NCBI RefSeq assembly: GCF_009695635.1
Contig: NZ_VUNN01000009.1
Span: 1-64,000 of the forward strand
DNA from: Bullifex porci
Lineage (GTDB): Bacteria > Spirochaetota > Spirochaetia > Sphaerochaetales > Sphaerochaetaceae
Direction: 5' to 3'
DNA: 64,000 nucleotides
The stretch's first letter is position 1. Every line of letters starts with the position of its first letter. A program made the translations under genes and the position numbers. A model generated the notes under the pieces. The model worked only from the letters and a program-made list of their open reading frames with translations, was not told where the DNA came from and made no database searches. Below, piece after piece: positions 25,118 through 34,920 of the stretch.

Positions 25118-26458
25118 TTAGAGAATATAGCGAGAAAGATCCTGACTTTGAGCTATATCCTTTAATCTCTCATCAACATAATTAGGAGTAATAGTTACTG
25201 TCTGTCCAACAATTTGGTCGGCAGAGAAGCTAACCTCCTCAAGAAGCTTTTCCATGATAGTATGAAGTCTTCTAGCTCCAATATTCTCATTAGTTTGGTT
25301 TACCTCATGAGCAAGCTCAGCAATTCTCTTTAAGCCACCTTCAGTAAATTCGAGGTTTACACCCTCTGTTCCAATTAATGCCTTATATTGCTTTGTAATT
25401 GCATTGTTAGGCTCTGTGAGGATTCTATAAAAATCATCTGCAGAGAGATCACTTAGCTCTACTCTAATTGGGAATCTTCCCTGTAGCTCAGGGATAAGAT
25501 CTGATGGCTTAGAGAGTGAGAAGGCACCAGCTGCGATAAATAGAATATTTGTAGTATCGATAGCACCCCACTTAGTTGAAACCTTAGTTCCTTCAACAAT
25601 TGGAAGGATATCTCTCTGAACACCCTCACGAGATACCTCACCACGGCCACCACCGTCACCACCCTTTTGAGCAATCTTATCGATCTCATCGATAAAGATA
25701 ATACCCATTTCCTGGCATCTTACCTTTGCTTCATCGATAGCTCTTTCTGGGTCTACTGCCTTATCTAGCTCCTCTTCTCTAATTATCTCACGAGCTCTTT
25801 TAATTGTTACCTTTCTAGTCTTTGGCTTTTGGAAAAGTGAAGAGAGTGAGCTCATAGCATCCTGGATATCATCGGTCATATTACCATTACCCATAACACC
25901 AATTTCGACACGAGTAGAAGGATTTACCTTCATCTCAACCTCTTTATCATCAAAGGCACCACTTAAGAGAAGAGTCTTAAACTTATCTCTAGTTTGTGTG
26001 ATACTCTCCTCCATTGCATTATCCTGTGTTGATACAGTAGGAAGAAGAAGATCGACTAAGCGGTTATTAACACGATCTGTTACTTCATCCTCCTTACTCT
26101 TTGCCATCTCATCACGAACCATTTGAATTGAGGTTGCCATAAGATCTCTAACCATTGACTCTACATCACGACCAACGTAACCAACCTCTGTATATTTGGT
26201 TGCTTCAATCTTGATAAAAGGTGCATTAGCAAGCTTTGCAATTCTTCTTGCGATCTCTGTCTTACCAACACCAGTTGGACCAATCATCATGATGTTCTTT
26301 GGTGAAACCTCTTCTCTAATTGAATCAGGAAGCATCTTACGTCTAGAGCGATTTCTAATTGCAATTGCAATCATCTTCTTCGCTTCATCCTGACCAATAA
26401 TATATTTATCAAGCTCCTTCACTATTTCGCGAGGAAACATCTCATCTAGCTTTTTCAT
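25118..26458 (-). CDS. hslU: ATP-dependent protease ATPase subunit HslU
   Basis: A 446-residue Clp/Hsp100 ATPase that unfolds proteins and feeds them to HslV. It starts with the substrate-contact region and IIGQDEAKKMIAIAIRNR, then Walker A GPTGVGKTEIARR, the pore motif KYTEVGYVGRDVE, the I domain (about residues 110-240), Walker B IIFIDEIDKIAQK, and the C-terminal sensor 2 ENIGARRLHT. The C-terminal RYIL should dock into HslV. Length is normal. It overlaps hslV by one base, so the two are translationally coupled. Confidence 0.97.
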   Translation of the reverse strand: MKKLDEMFPREIVKELDKYIIGQDEAKKMIAIAIRNRSRRKMLPDSIREEVSPKNIMMIGPTGVGKTEIARRIAKLANAPFIKIEATKYTEVGYVGRDVESMVRDLMATSIQMVRDEMAKSKEDEVTDRVNNRLVDLLLPTVSTQDNAMEESITQTRDKFKTLLLSGAFDDKEVEMKVNPSTRVEIGVMGNGNMTDDIQDAMSSLSSLFQKPKTRKVTIKRAREIIREEELDKAVDPERAIDEAKVRCQEMGIIFIDEIDKIAQKGGDGGGRGEVSREGVQRDILPIVEGTKVSTKWGAIDTTNILFIAAGAFSLSKPSDLIPELQGRFPIRVELSDLSADDFYRILTEPNNAITKQYKALIGTEGVNLEFTEGGLKRIAELAHEVNQTNENIGARRLHTIMEKLLEEVSFSADQIVGQTVTITPNYVDERLKDIAQSQDLSRYIL

Positions 26459-26985
26459 TAAATGACCTCTGTAATAATATTAGAATTTGTATATATGCAA
26501 ATGTTTGAAGCAATCTTAACACTTCTCTTCGCAATTTCTTCAGCAGATAAATCTGCCTTACTATCTAAGTAAGCTTCAGCAGCAGAACGAGCAAAGTCTC
26601 CACCTGAACCAATTGCCAATGTGTCACCCTCTGGCTCTAGTACATCACCAACTCCAGAAATTAAAAACATCTTAACTCCATCTGAAGCAATCATCATAGC
26701 TTCAAGGTTTCTTAGCTGCTTATCCATTCTCCACTGCTTAGCAAGCTCTACAGCAGCTCTAGTTAAATCACCAGAGTATGTCTTTAGCTTAGCTTCAAAA
26801 AGCTCAAACAATGTAAAAGCATCTGCTGTTGATCCAGCAAACCCTATGATAACCTTTGAATCATAAAGTCTTCTGACCTTTCTAGCATTACCCTTAACTA
26901 CTGTATTTCCCTGTGTTACTTGTCCATCTCCTGCGATAGCTATGTGTCCATCCTTTCTGACACAGCAGATTGTTGTTCCCTGCAT
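26458..26985 (-). CDS. hslV: ATP-dependent protease peptidase subunit HslV
   Basis: A 175-residue proteasome-type peptidase that forms double hexamers capped by HslU. The sequence [24 protein letters not shown] starts after a three-residue leader MQG, so the active N-terminal threonine (Thr4 here) appears after processing. Catalytic Lys (in [10 protein letters not shown]) and the GSGG turn are present. An AGGAG-type site precedes ATG 26985. The order xerC-hslV-hslU is the classic codV-clpQ-clpY arrangement of Bacillus. Confidence 0.96.
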   Translation of the reverse strand: MQGTTICCVRKDGHIAIAGDGQVTQGNTVVKGNARKVRRLYDSKVIIGFAGSTADAFTLFELFEAKLKTYSGDLTRAAVELAKQWRMDKQLRNLEAMMIASDGVKMFLISGVGDVLEPEGDTLAIGSGGDFARSAAEAYLDSKADLSAEEIAKRSVKIASNICIYTNSNIITEVI

Positions 26986-26996
26986 TTGCTTTTCTC

Positions 26997-27884
26997 CTAT
27001 CCTTTAGCATGTGGATGGGCCTTATCATATGTCTCATGGAGACGAGCCTTAGTCACATGCGTATATATTTGAGTCGTTGATATACTCTCATGTCCGAGTA
27101 GCTCCTGAACGACTCTAATGTCTGCACCCCTGTCCAACAAATGAGTTGCAAAGCTATGCCTCAAGGTATGAGGCGTAAACTCCTTATCAAAACCACAAAG
27201 GCGTGCATACTTTTCAAAAATAATATGACTTGAACTGAAAGGCAACCTGTTTCCCCTAGAAGAAACTAGAAAAGCTCTTTCATCACCTTTTCCCTTTTCA
27301 AGTAAAAAAGATTCTCTTAACTTAATATATTCTTTGATTTCTTCACAAGTAGATTTTGAAAAAAATAAATATCTATACTTTCTACCCTTTCCTCTAATTA
27401 ATACTCTTCTTTTTAGAAAATCAAAGTCATCAACATCTATCTCTAAGGCCTCACTAATTCGGGCTCCACTATTATATATAAAGAGAAACATAATATGGTC
27501 TCTTTCATCCTCAAAGCAGGAACGAGGAACACTTAATAATCTTTTAACCTCATCCTCTGAAAGAAAGGATGGAAGATGAAAGCCCCTATCCTTTACAGAG
27601 ATATCCTGAAAGATATTATGCTTTACTACTTCTCTTTTAACGAGATATGTAAAATATGTTCTAAGTGCTGAAATCTTTCTTGATACACTCTTTTTTGAAT
27701 ATTTATCATTTAAGGTCTTAATATATAAGCGAGCATCATGAATAGTAAACTCATTAAGAGGGATATTCTTTTCCTCTAAATAAGTAAGTAGCTCCTTAAG
27801 ATCCTCTCCATAAGCAATTAAGGTTGAATCTGTAAGGTTTTTAACGCCCTTTAAATATGTAAGATATTCTTCATATAGATCCAT
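26997..27884 (-). CDS. xerC: Tyrosine recombinase XerC-like
   Basis: A 295-residue site-specific recombinase. The N-terminal SAM-like core-binding domain spans residues 1-90. The catalytic set is complete: Arg in [10 protein letters not shown], Lys in [21 protein letters not shown], the second His in [12 protein letters not shown] and nucleophile Tyr in QIYTHV. With XerD it resolves chromosome dimers at dif during division. Its position next to hslVU matches xerC/codV in other phyla, which is why I assign C rather than D; the assignment between the two copies is tentative. Confidence 0.85.
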   Translation of the reverse strand: MDLYEEYLTYLKGVKNLTDSTLIAYGEDLKELLTYLEEKNIPLNEFTIHDARLYIKTLNDKYSKKSVSRKISALRTYFTYLVKREVVKHNIFQDISVKDRGFHLPSFLSEDEVKRLLSVPRSCFEDERDHIMFLFIYNSGARISEALEIDVDDFDFLKRRVLIRGKGRKYRYLFFSKSTCEEIKEYIKLRESFLLEKGKGDERAFLVSSRGNRLPFSSSHIIFEKYARLCGFDKEFTPHTLRHSFATHLLDRGADIRVVQELLGHESISTTQIYTHVTKARLHETYDKAHPHAKG

Positions 27885-27902
27885 AAGCTAATAATATCCT
27901 TT

Positions 27903-28622
27903 TTATATTTTGAGAAATAGAGGATTTTTATCTTTATCAAAGTAAAGATACCCATTTGGTGTTTTACCACATCTAATAAGTAAATCAGAAAAGCTATCTG
28001 TTACTATCGCTCCCTCAACTACTAATCTTCTTGCATATTTATATTTTAATGCATTTCGATGAATTACTATATCACTCCCTCTATCTAAAGCATTACATGC
28101 CAATATATATTCTCTTTTTGTGAATGAGAAAAATACAATTAGAGGAATACTCTCAATAAGAGAATCACATAGTCTTGCTGTTTCACGGCTTGAAGCTATA
28201 TCTGGCTCAAAGGGTGATAATATTTGCCCATCATTTATCAAAACTGAGCTTATTAAATAACGATATTTCTTAAGAGCTAAGCTTAAGCCCATATCAGCTA
28301 TAACTCTTACTCTTCCTCCAGATATAAAGGCTCCATTTAGAGCTGAGTAGGTAGAGCCAAATAGAGATCGAAGAGTAACTATATACCCATTTAAGCACGC
28401 TTCAGAGGTATATGTACGAATTGCATTCTTATCCTCATCACAAGGAAAATCCTTTCCAATAAATGCAATCTCTGACTGACATGAGTTACCTAGTGTCATA
28501 AAGACCTCACACTCATCTGAGAGCTTTGGAAAGTTAACTTCTCCCTTCTCGATAAAGCTTATGCCTTGAGCAAATTGCTTTTTATAGCATTCTCTATAGT
28601 TGCACGATTTTAATGTATCCAT
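27903..28622 (-). CDS. Diverged DprA/Smf-like Rossmann-fold protein
   Basis: A 239-residue protein that resembles a shrunken DprA (Smf), the loader of RecA on single-stranded DNA in transformation. The order of segments fits: FPKLSDECEVFMTLGN, EIAFIGKDFP (the usual VAIVGSR strand), LNGYIVTLRSLFGSTYSALNGAFISGGRVRVIADMGL, then ILSPFEPDIASSRETARL where DprA has E-x-P-P-G and F-x-x-R-N-R, and VVEGAIVTDSF near the end where DprA has LIREGA. The canonical GSR and G-x-A-x-G-I-D motifs are eroded, and both SAM and winged-helix domains are absent. dprA commonly lies beside xerC-hslVU, which supports the reading. Homology is probable; function may have changed. Confidence 0.6.
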   Translation of the reverse strand: MDTLKSCNYRECYKKQFAQGISFIEKGEVNFPKLSDECEVFMTLGNSCQSEIAFIGKDFPCDEDKNAIRTYTSEACLNGYIVTLRSLFGSTYSALNGAFISGGRVRVIADMGLSLALKKYRYLISSVLINDGQILSPFEPDIASSRETARLCDSLIESIPLIVFFSFTKREYILACNALDRGSDIVIHRNALKYKYARRLVVEGAIVTDSFSDLLIRCGKTPNGYLYFDKDKNPLFLKI

Positions 28623-28659
28623 ACTAATAATACAAAAAAATAGTGAAAAAATTAAAAAG

Positions 28660-29613
28660 CTAAGATAGATGAGAAAATTTATCGAATATATCTAATAGCT
28701 CATCCTTCTCGATATGTGTATAAATCTGTGTTGTTTTAATATCACTATGGCCAAGTAGAGTTTGAACCTCTCTAATATTTGCACCATGGTTTAAAAGGTG
28801 CGTTGCAAAGCTATGACGCAATGTATGTACAGTTGCTTTAATACCATATTTCTCTAGTAAAGCATGGTAGCGCTTATGCATAGCTTGTCTAGTTAGCTTC
28901 TGCCCCCTTCTTCCTAAAAAGAGTGCATCCTCACTCTCTCTATTCTTTTTAACTCTTCTATCCTGGTTTTCCTTTCTTCTAGAAGCAAGAACAGGTCTAA
29001 CATCTCTTAAATATTCATCTAAGGCTTCAGCAGCAACCTCCCCTACAAAGGTAATTCGCTCCTTACTTCTTTTACCAATAACTCTTAGAGTTTTTTCATC
29101 TGGATTATAGGAATTTAATTCAAGATTAACTGCTTCACTAATTCTTAAGCCACATGAGTAAATTACTTCAAAGAAGGTGTAATCACGAAATGAAAGATTT
29201 ACATCACCCTCTTCATTTTTAAAAATTGATAAAACATCATTTACCTCTTCTTCTGTGAGAGTATATGGTAAATAGTCCTCCTTTTTAGGCTTTTCAATTA
29301 ATAGTGTTGGATTATCCTCTCTAATTTTTTCTACAATTAAAAACTTAAAAAAGGATCGAAGGGCGGATTCAATTTTAGATACCGTTCTTGCCTTCATATC
29401 CTTAGTATGAGTAACTATGTAAGACTCTAAATCATTTAGAGTAAGTGTAGAGATATCTAGCTCATTCTCTTCACAATAAGTTAAAAGGGAGGTCACTTCC
29501 CTTGAATAGACCTCCCTTGTCTTCTCATCTAATCGTCTCTCATGCTCGAGATAATCAAGGTAATTAGTAATTAATTCCTTGGACTGAAAAGTAAGCTTAT
29601 TTGTCACTATCAT
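28660..29613 (-). CDS. xerD: Tyrosine recombinase XerD-like
   Basis: A 317-residue tyrosine recombinase, second of two in this cluster. The N-terminal core-binding domain is followed by the catalytic domain with Arg in YSCGLRISEAVNLEL, Lys in [25 protein letters not shown], and LGHSDIKTTQIYTHI with the Tyr nucleophile. A charged insertion rich in Arg, Lys and Glu (near residues 210-228) is not typical. The start is ATG 29613 (or GTG 29616), overlapping the end of ftsZ, so its translation follows ftsZ. Likely partner of XerC at dif. Confidence 0.87.
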   Translation of the reverse strand: MIVTNKLTFQSKELITNYLDYLEHERRLDEKTREVYSREVTSLLTYCEENELDISTLTLNDLESYIVTHTKDMKARTVSKIESALRSFFKFLIVEKIREDNPTLLIEKPKKEDYLPYTLTEEEVNDVLSIFKNEEGDVNLSFRDYTFFEVIYSCGLRISEAVNLELNSYNPDEKTLRVIGKRSKERITFVGEVAAEALDEYLRDVRPVLASRRKENQDRRVKKNRESEDALFLGRRGQKLTRQAMHKRYHALLEKYGIKATVHTLRHSFATHLLNHGANIREVQTLLGHSDIKTTQIYTHIEKDELLDIFDKFSHLS

Positions 29614-30853
29614 CACCAGAACGATATCTCATTACTGCTGGAATGCTGTAATCATTTGGCTGTACACCACGCTTTCCAAGCTGCTGCTGTAAATCCTGCC
29701 AGCGATTAACAGTAATTGATTCAGCATCAGAGACTGAGCTCTTTGGAGGCTGAGAAGCCTCTGGCTTCTGAGCTCTCTGATCAATGTGATATTGCTGTTC
29801 CTTTGGCTGCTCATTATTTACAAATCTTCTTACAGCAGATTCTGTATCGGCCTCCCCTCCCATTACATCTGTCTTAGGCTCAAAGCCTGTAGCAACTACA
29901 GTAACCTTAATTCTATCACCAAGCTCAGGATTATAAGCCTGACCAGCGATGATCAATGCATCATCAGCACAGTTTTCTGTGATGAGCTCAACTACATCCT
30001 GATACTCCTGGAGTGTAAGGTTATCACTTCCTGCAAGGTTTACTAGAACGCTCTTAGCACCATCAATTGAGGCATTCTCAAGTAGAGGATTACTAATAGC
30101 CTCCTTAGCTGCATCGATTGCACGGTTAGCACCCTCACCAAAGCCAATACCCATTAGAGCATCACCCTTACCCTTCATTACAGTCTTAACATCTGCGAAG
30201 TCAATGTTAATTTCACCAGGCTCAGTAATTAACTCACTAATACCCTGTACGCCCTGATAAAGTACATCGTCTGCAATTAAGAATGCTTGCTTAATTGGAG
30301 TATTATTCTCTACTACCTTTAGCAAATACTGGTTTGGAATAAGAATAAGTGTATCAACCTGCTTTCTTAAGCGTTCGATACCAGCCTGAGCTAGCATGAA
30401 CTTCTTCTTACCCTCAAAGGCAAATGGAGTTGTAACAACTGCAACTGTTAAAGCATTACAGCTCTTAGCAATTTCAGCAACTACTGCAGCAGCACCTGTA
30501 CCTGTACCACCACCCATACCAGCTGTGATAAATACCATATCGGTATTCTCTAGCTCAGCTTTAATCTCTTCCTTTGATTCAATTGCAGCCTTTTCACCTA
30601 CATCTGGCTGACCACCAGCACCAAGACCACCTGTTAGCTCCTTACCAATTGCGATACGGGTCTGCGCATTTGATCTCTGCAGTGCTTGGACATCTGTATT
30701 TAAAGCAACGAATGATACCTTCTTTAGGCCAGATGCGATCATTCTATTTACCGCGTTTCCACCGGCTCCACCTACTCCTACGACCTTAATAATTGTTGGA
30801 ACTGCCTGTTCCCCTGTAGTAGTGTCTTCAATATCAAAAATACCAAATCCCAT
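29597..30853 (-). CDS. ftsZ: Cell division protein FtsZ
   Basis: A 418-residue tubulin-like GTPase that forms the division ring. Signature GMGGGTGTGAAAVVAE near residue 115, the N-terminal VGVGGAGGNAVNRM, the T7 loop region EINIDFADVKTVM, and a C-terminal disordered linker followed by the conserved tail YSIPAVMRYR, the docking peptide for FtsA. Length is normal. It lies nine bases after ftsA in the division run, with xerD overlapping its 3' end. Confidence 0.98.
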   Translation of the reverse strand: MGFGIFDIEDTTTGEQAVPTIIKVVGVGGAGGNAVNRMIASGLKKVSFVALNTDVQALQRSNAQTRIAIGKELTGGLGAGGQPDVGEKAAIESKEEIKAELENTDMVFITAGMGGGTGTGAAAVVAEIAKSCNALTVAVVTTPFAFEGKKKFMLAQAGIERLRKQVDTLILIPNQYLLKVVENNTPIKQAFLIADDVLYQGVQGISELITEPGEINIDFADVKTVMKGKGDALMGIGFGEGANRAIDAAKEAISNPLLENASIDGAKSVLVNLAGSDNLTLQEYQDVVELITENCADDALIIAGQAYNPELGDRIKVTVVATGFEPKTDVMGGEADTESAVRRFVNNEQPKEQQYHIDQRAQKPEASQPPKSSVSDAESITVNRWQDLQQQLGKRGVQPNDYSIPAVMRYRSGDDSDK

Positions 30854-30862
30854 ATCTATCTC

Positions 30863-32095
30863 CTAAAATAACTTTCCAAAAAAACCTTTAAGCTTAGAGC
30901 CAAAGGAGCTCTTCTCTTCCTTCCTTGTGCCCTGTGAGCCTTGATTACTGAGCTTCTTAGCTTCACTCTTTAATAAACCTAAAACCGTTGAATACCTTGG
31001 ATCAATGTAGCTTCTGTCTAAGCCCCCAATTGCTTCAGGAAAACCAATTCTAGCAGGGAGTCTAAAGATTTCACTTGCTAAATCTGTAACACCTGAAAGC
31101 AATGAGCCACCACCAACAAGAACAATGCCACCACCAAAGTTTCCTTTAGTTTCACACTTTTCAAGCTCCATAGAGAGGAGAGTGAAAATCTCTGCCATAC
31201 GAGGCTCAATTATTTCAGCTAAAGCTCTCTTAGGCATCTTAATTGAAGGCAGTCCTCCAACCTGTGGGATGATAATCATATCATCTGGATTCACAGATGG
31301 AACATAGCATGAGCCCGATTGACACTTAATTTGCTCTGCAACCTGCTTAGGCTTATTTAAAATATATGATAAATCGCTAGTAATTGAGTCTCCTCCAAAG
31401 GCAACTCCACCAGCATATATTGGGCTACCACCTGAATATGCAATCATATTAGTAGTTCCATATCCAATATTAATAATGATAGTTCCCATCTCTTTATCTT
31501 CACTTGATAAAACTACTTCACTATCAGCTACAGATTGAAGCATCAATCTTTGAACCTGCAAGCCTGCACGCTGCACACACTTTCTTTGGTTCTGACAAAT
31601 AGAAGAGGAGCCTGTAATCAATAGAACTCTACTCTCAAGACGGCGTCCTAGCATATCGATAGGATCCTTAATTCCACTTCTACTATCTACCTGGAAATCT
31701 TGAACTAGTGTGTGTAAAAACTCTCTATCCTGAGGAAGCTCACGAGCACGTGCAACATCTAAGCTTCTATAGATATCATCCTTTTTTATCTCCTGCTCTT
31801 TTGAGTTGATACCAACAACACCTACAGACTGAATACCTTGAATGTGGTCTCCTCCAACACCCAATATAGCTGAATGTACCTCACAGCCAGCCTGTAGCTC
31901 TGCATCTGAGATAACTGAGTTTATGGTTCTTAAGGTTTGTTCAATATTTACGATGGTACCTGAGCGTACACCCTCTGTTGGCTTTTCACAAAGGGCATCA
32001 ATCATAAGATTGCCTTCACGGCCTACAGAACCGATAACTGCACGAGTCCAGCTAGACCCAATATCAAGTCCCATCATTATCCTATCACTTGCCAT
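30863..32095 (-). CDS. ftsA: Cell division protein FtsA
   Basis: A 410-residue actin-like protein that tethers FtsZ to the membrane. The phosphate-1 loop (MGLDIGSSWTRAVIG), the 1C domain, phosphate-2 (IINIGYGTTNMIAY), and GGIVLVGGGSLLSGV (adenosine loop) are present. The last 15 residues (SFGSKLKGFFGKLF) form an amphipathic helix that should bind the membrane. It overlaps ftsQ by 11 bases. Confidence 0.97.
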   Translation of the reverse strand: MASDRIMMGLDIGSSWTRAVIGSVGREGNLMIDALCEKPTEGVRSGTIVNIEQTLRTINSVISDAELQAGCEVHSAILGVGGDHIQGIQSVGVVGINSKEQEIKKDDIYRSLDVARARELPQDREFLHTLVQDFQVDSRSGIKDPIDMLGRRLESRVLLITGSSSICQNQRKCVQRAGLQVQRLMLQSVADSEVVLSSEDKEMGTIIINIGYGTTNMIAYSGGSPIYAGGVAFGGDSITSDLSYILNKPKQVAEQIKCQSGSCYVPSVNPDDMIIIPQVGGLPSIKMPKRALAEIIEPRMAEIFTLLSMELEKCETKGNFGGGIVLVGGGSLLSGVTDLASEIFRLPARIGFPEAIGGLDRSYIDPRYSTVLGLLKSEAKKLSNQGSQGTRKEEKSSFGSKLKGFFGKLF

Positions 32096-32864
32096 AATTT
32101 ATATCTCCTGACGATAAGCGTTTCACGAGTGCGTCCTTATATAAATCATATCGTATCATAGACTTCTTCGTGTAAGTGCTTACCTCACTCTCCGCTTCTT
32201 TTCTAATAACTTTTATACTATCACTGATTCGATCCTTTGACACTCTCTCTTTGACAAAAAGTTGACTAGAAAGAGATGCTAATGTTATCACTATCTGACC
32301 AAAGCTATCACTATTGTTATTATCATACTTTATTCGAGATATCAATGCACCATTTTCTTCTCCAACTGATGCAATTAATGATAGTACATTATCTAATTGA
32401 CCCCTAATACCATAGGTTTTTAAATATGAAACATATTCTGGTAATACCTCTATTATTACCATTTTATCCTTTAAAAAGGCTGCTTCATCACTATCAAGCT
32501 CAACTAGACGCCCAGCTTTATTCATATAGTATCCATTCTCATCAAATAGTAGACATTTTTCCTGAGTCTCTGTGATATGTATTTCTATTGTTGAAGGAAA
32601 TTTCCACCTAATTATCGCATCCTCAACCTGGCAAAAGGCTTTAATTTTTTCCTCCTCCTTAGAAAAATCAATTTTAAAGCGATTAACATTATAATATGAA
32701 GAAATTAATTTTTCTAAGGGAGCACTAACCTCACTTACTCCATACATTTTAATTGCTGAAATATTAAATAATGGTATGTAAGAAAGAGAATAAAGCACTA
32801 TGATTGCGAATATTGAGAGCAATATCAAGCTAATGATATAAACCATAGTTTTGCTCTTAGCCAT
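32085..32864 (-). CDS. ftsQ: Cell division protein FtsQ/DivIB
   Basis: A 259-residue bitopic protein: a short cytoplasmic tail, one membrane span (residues about 8-30), a POTRA domain (LFNISAIKMYGVSEVSAPLEKLI) and a beta domain containing ENGYYMNKAGRLVELD. It is weakly conserved in sequence but is identified by topology, the POTRA pattern and its place between ftsW and ftsA. It would recruit late division proteins together with FtsL. Confidence 0.85.
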   Translation of the reverse strand: MAKSKTMVYIISLILLSIFAIIVLYSLSYIPLFNISAIKMYGVSEVSAPLEKLISSYYNVNRFKIDFSKEEEKIKAFCQVEDAIIRWKFPSTIEIHITETQEKCLLFDENGYYMNKAGRLVELDSDEAAFLKDKMVIIEVLPEYVSYLKTYGIRGQLDNVLSLIASVGEENGALISRIKYDNNNSDSFGQIVITLASLSSQLFVKERVSKDRISDSIKVIRKEAESEVSTYTKKSMIRYDLYKDALVKRLSSGDINYGK

Positions 32865-34035
32865 TTTTCACCTTCACGGAATCTTTTATCACTCTATATA
32901 AAAGGCCACACTCTATTATTACAACAAATAGGTTTGTTCCACCTTGACTAAAGAAAGGAAGAGGAATTCCTGTTGGAGGTAATAATCCAGTTACAACACA
33001 AATATTAATTAAGACTTGAATTATTATCATTGCAGTTATTCCAAGAGCTAAATTACTAAAAAACTCATCCTTAAGTCTCTCTCTCATAAAGCCTCTAAGT
33101 CCTAAGATCGTAAATAAAAGAAAGAGTGTAAAGAGAATGAACACACCAACTAATCCACACTCCTCAACAAAGGAAGAGAAGATAAAATCATTTTGAACCT
33201 CAGGAAGTGAGCCTAGCTTATAAAAGCCATTTCCAAGGCCTTTTCCAAAGAGTCCACCCTCCTTGATAGCATTAAGAGACATATTTACCTGCCACTCTAA
33301 GCCAGTAGGATCAATACCTGGAAATAAAAATGATGCGATACGCTTAACTCTATAGCTCTCACTCAATAGTAAAAGTAATGCAGGAGGAACTAAGAATGCT
33401 AGGAAGGTAATAATATATCTTAGTCTAAAGCCGCCAGCTAAGCACAGGATTAATCCTGTTAGTAAAAATAGAATAGTTGTTGTATATGCCTTTTGCATCA
33501 ATATTAATGCTGAGAAGATACATATTATTAAAATTGGAATTAAATAATACCAGCCCATATATTTCTTTGATCTTTCATCAGCAAAAAAGTTACTTAAAAA
33601 TATAATTAATGCAAGCTTTGCTATCTCACTTGGCTGGAAGGATGGTAGCATTGGAAGATCTAGCCATCTACGGGCACCTAACACACTAACACCAAAGGGA
33701 GTAAAGAGAGTTAGTAATAGCGCTATAAAGGATATTACTAATAGTGGTATAGAAGAAAGCTTAATCCACTTTTTAGGAACAATATTAATTATTATGCTAC
33801 AAATAATTCCTAGAACAGCAAATATACTCTGCTTAAGGATGTAGTAATAGTGAGGAAGACCTTGAGAAATTGCTTCAGGATAGCTTGCTGAATAAAGCGT
33901 AACTCCACCCATTAGGATTAAAATTAGAACTACACAAATAAAGGTAAAAGGAGATAGAGCTCCTTCATTTTTATCTCTTACAAGCTCTAGAGTATCACGA
34001 TAGTCACTGTAGTCATAAAACTGCTCTTCTCTCAT
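32857..34035 (-). CDS. ftsW: Lipid II polymerase FtsW (SEDS family)
   Basis: A 392-residue SEDS membrane glycosyltransferase with about ten spans. Diagnostic motifs: GARRWLDL, FQPSEIAKLALIIFLS, the extracellular loop with PGIDPTGLEWQVNMSLNAIKEGGLFGKGLGNG (catalytic Asp), HDFIFS-like NDFIFSSFVEE, and TGIPLPFFSQGGT. The correct start is ATG 34035 in a 4-base ATGA overlap with mraY. It should act with the class B PBP at 22.4 kb in septal peptidoglycan synthesis. Confidence 0.95.
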   Translation of the reverse strand: MREEQFYDYSDYRDTLELVRDKNEGALSPFTFICVVLILILMGGVTLYSASYPEAISQGLPHYYYILKQSIFAVLGIICSIIINIVPKKWIKLSSIPLLVISFIALLLTLFTPFGVSVLGARRWLDLPMLPSFQPSEIAKLALIIFLSNFFADERSKKYMGWYYLIPILIICIFSALILMQKAYTTTILFLLTGLILCLAGGFRLRYIITFLAFLVPPALLLLLSESYRVKRIASFLFPGIDPTGLEWQVNMSLNAIKEGGLFGKGLGNGFYKLGSLPEVQNDFIFSSFVEECGLVGVFILFTLFLLFTILGLRGFMRERLKDEFFSNLALGITAMIIIQVLINICVVTGLLPPTGIPLPFFSQGGTNLFVVIIECGLLYRVIKDSVKVKNG

Positions 34036-34919
34036 AATAACCCCTTTAAAAGAGTAGCAGAAAATATTGAGAAGAAAAATGATAAACAAGCTGCTCTATC
34101 ACAGATTTTTTCTTCATTCATTCCTTTCTTTTCAAGTGCATGATGAAGAGGTGCGATGGAAAACACCTTCTTCTTAAATAATCTTATACTAAATATTTGA
34201 ATAAATGATGATAATAGCTCAAGTGCAAAGACACCACATGAAATAGTAACTATAATTGGTCTTTGGCTTAAGAGTGCTAAGGTAGCTAAGGTAGCTCCTA
34301 ATATATGGCTTCCACCATCACCCATAAATATTGAAGCCTTTGGACAGTTATAAAATAAAAAGGCTACATATACACTGATTACTATCAAGGAAACAGCTTT
34401 TAAAGATGAAAAGCATAGTGTAAGCATCACTAAAGGTGGAATAGCACTTTTAACAGCAAGAGAATCTAAGCCATCTGTAATATTTACACCATTAACAAAA
34501 AAGATGATTAAGAAAATAGAGAATGGATAATAAATATAGCTATTAAAATTAATGTAGTAGCCCTGCTCTCTTATTAAATATGAAATTACTATAGCTCCAA
34601 GGCTTTGTAATATTAGCTTTGAAATACTTTTTAAGCCATCACTTGACGTTCTCTTAACCTTAAGAAAATCATCAATAAAGCCAATTAGGAAAAATATAAT
34701 TATTGCTGGTAAGAAAATATCTCTTTGCTCTTTACTTAAAAATAAAGCTATAGAAATTATTAAAGAAAAGACTATCGCTATAGAGCCAAAGGCTGGAGTT
34801 CCTGCTTTTTTTGCATGCTCACCTAACTCCGATTTTATTGGAGATGTAAATCTCTTCGATGCCTTAATTACTAAAGGCATCGAAATGAAACAAAGTAGGA
34901 ATGAGATAAGCAGTGACAA
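34032..34919 (-). CDS. mraY: Phospho-MurNAc-pentapeptide transferase MraY
   Basis: A 295-residue integral membrane enzyme that makes lipid I from UDP-MurNAc-pentapeptide and undecaprenyl phosphate. Motifs: HAKKAGTPAFGSIAI, IGFIDDFLKVKR (catalytic Asp pair), NITDGLDSLAVKSA, MGDGGSHILGATLA, and PLHHALEKKGMNEEKI. I choose TTG 34919: it follows the murF stop directly and has GGGAGG nine bases upstream; a TTG at 34958 inside murF would add 13 residues. Even so the protein is about 60 residues shorter than typical MraY at the N-terminal first span. Confidence 0.92.
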   Translation of the reverse strand: MSLLISFLLCFISMPLVIKASKRFTSPIKSELGEHAKKAGTPAFGSIAIVFSLIISIALFLSKEQRDIFLPAIIIFFLIGFIDDFLKVKRTSSDGLKSISKLILQSLGAIVISYLIREQGYYINFNSYIYYPFSIFLIIFFVNGVNITDGLDSLAVKSAIPPLVMLTLCFSSLKAVSLIVISVYVAFLFYNCPKASIFMGDGGSHILGATLATLALLSQRPIIVTISCGVFALELLSSFIQIFSIRLFKKKVFSIAPLHHALEKKGMNEEKICDRAACLSFFFSIFSATLLKGLL

Positions 34920-34920
34920 C

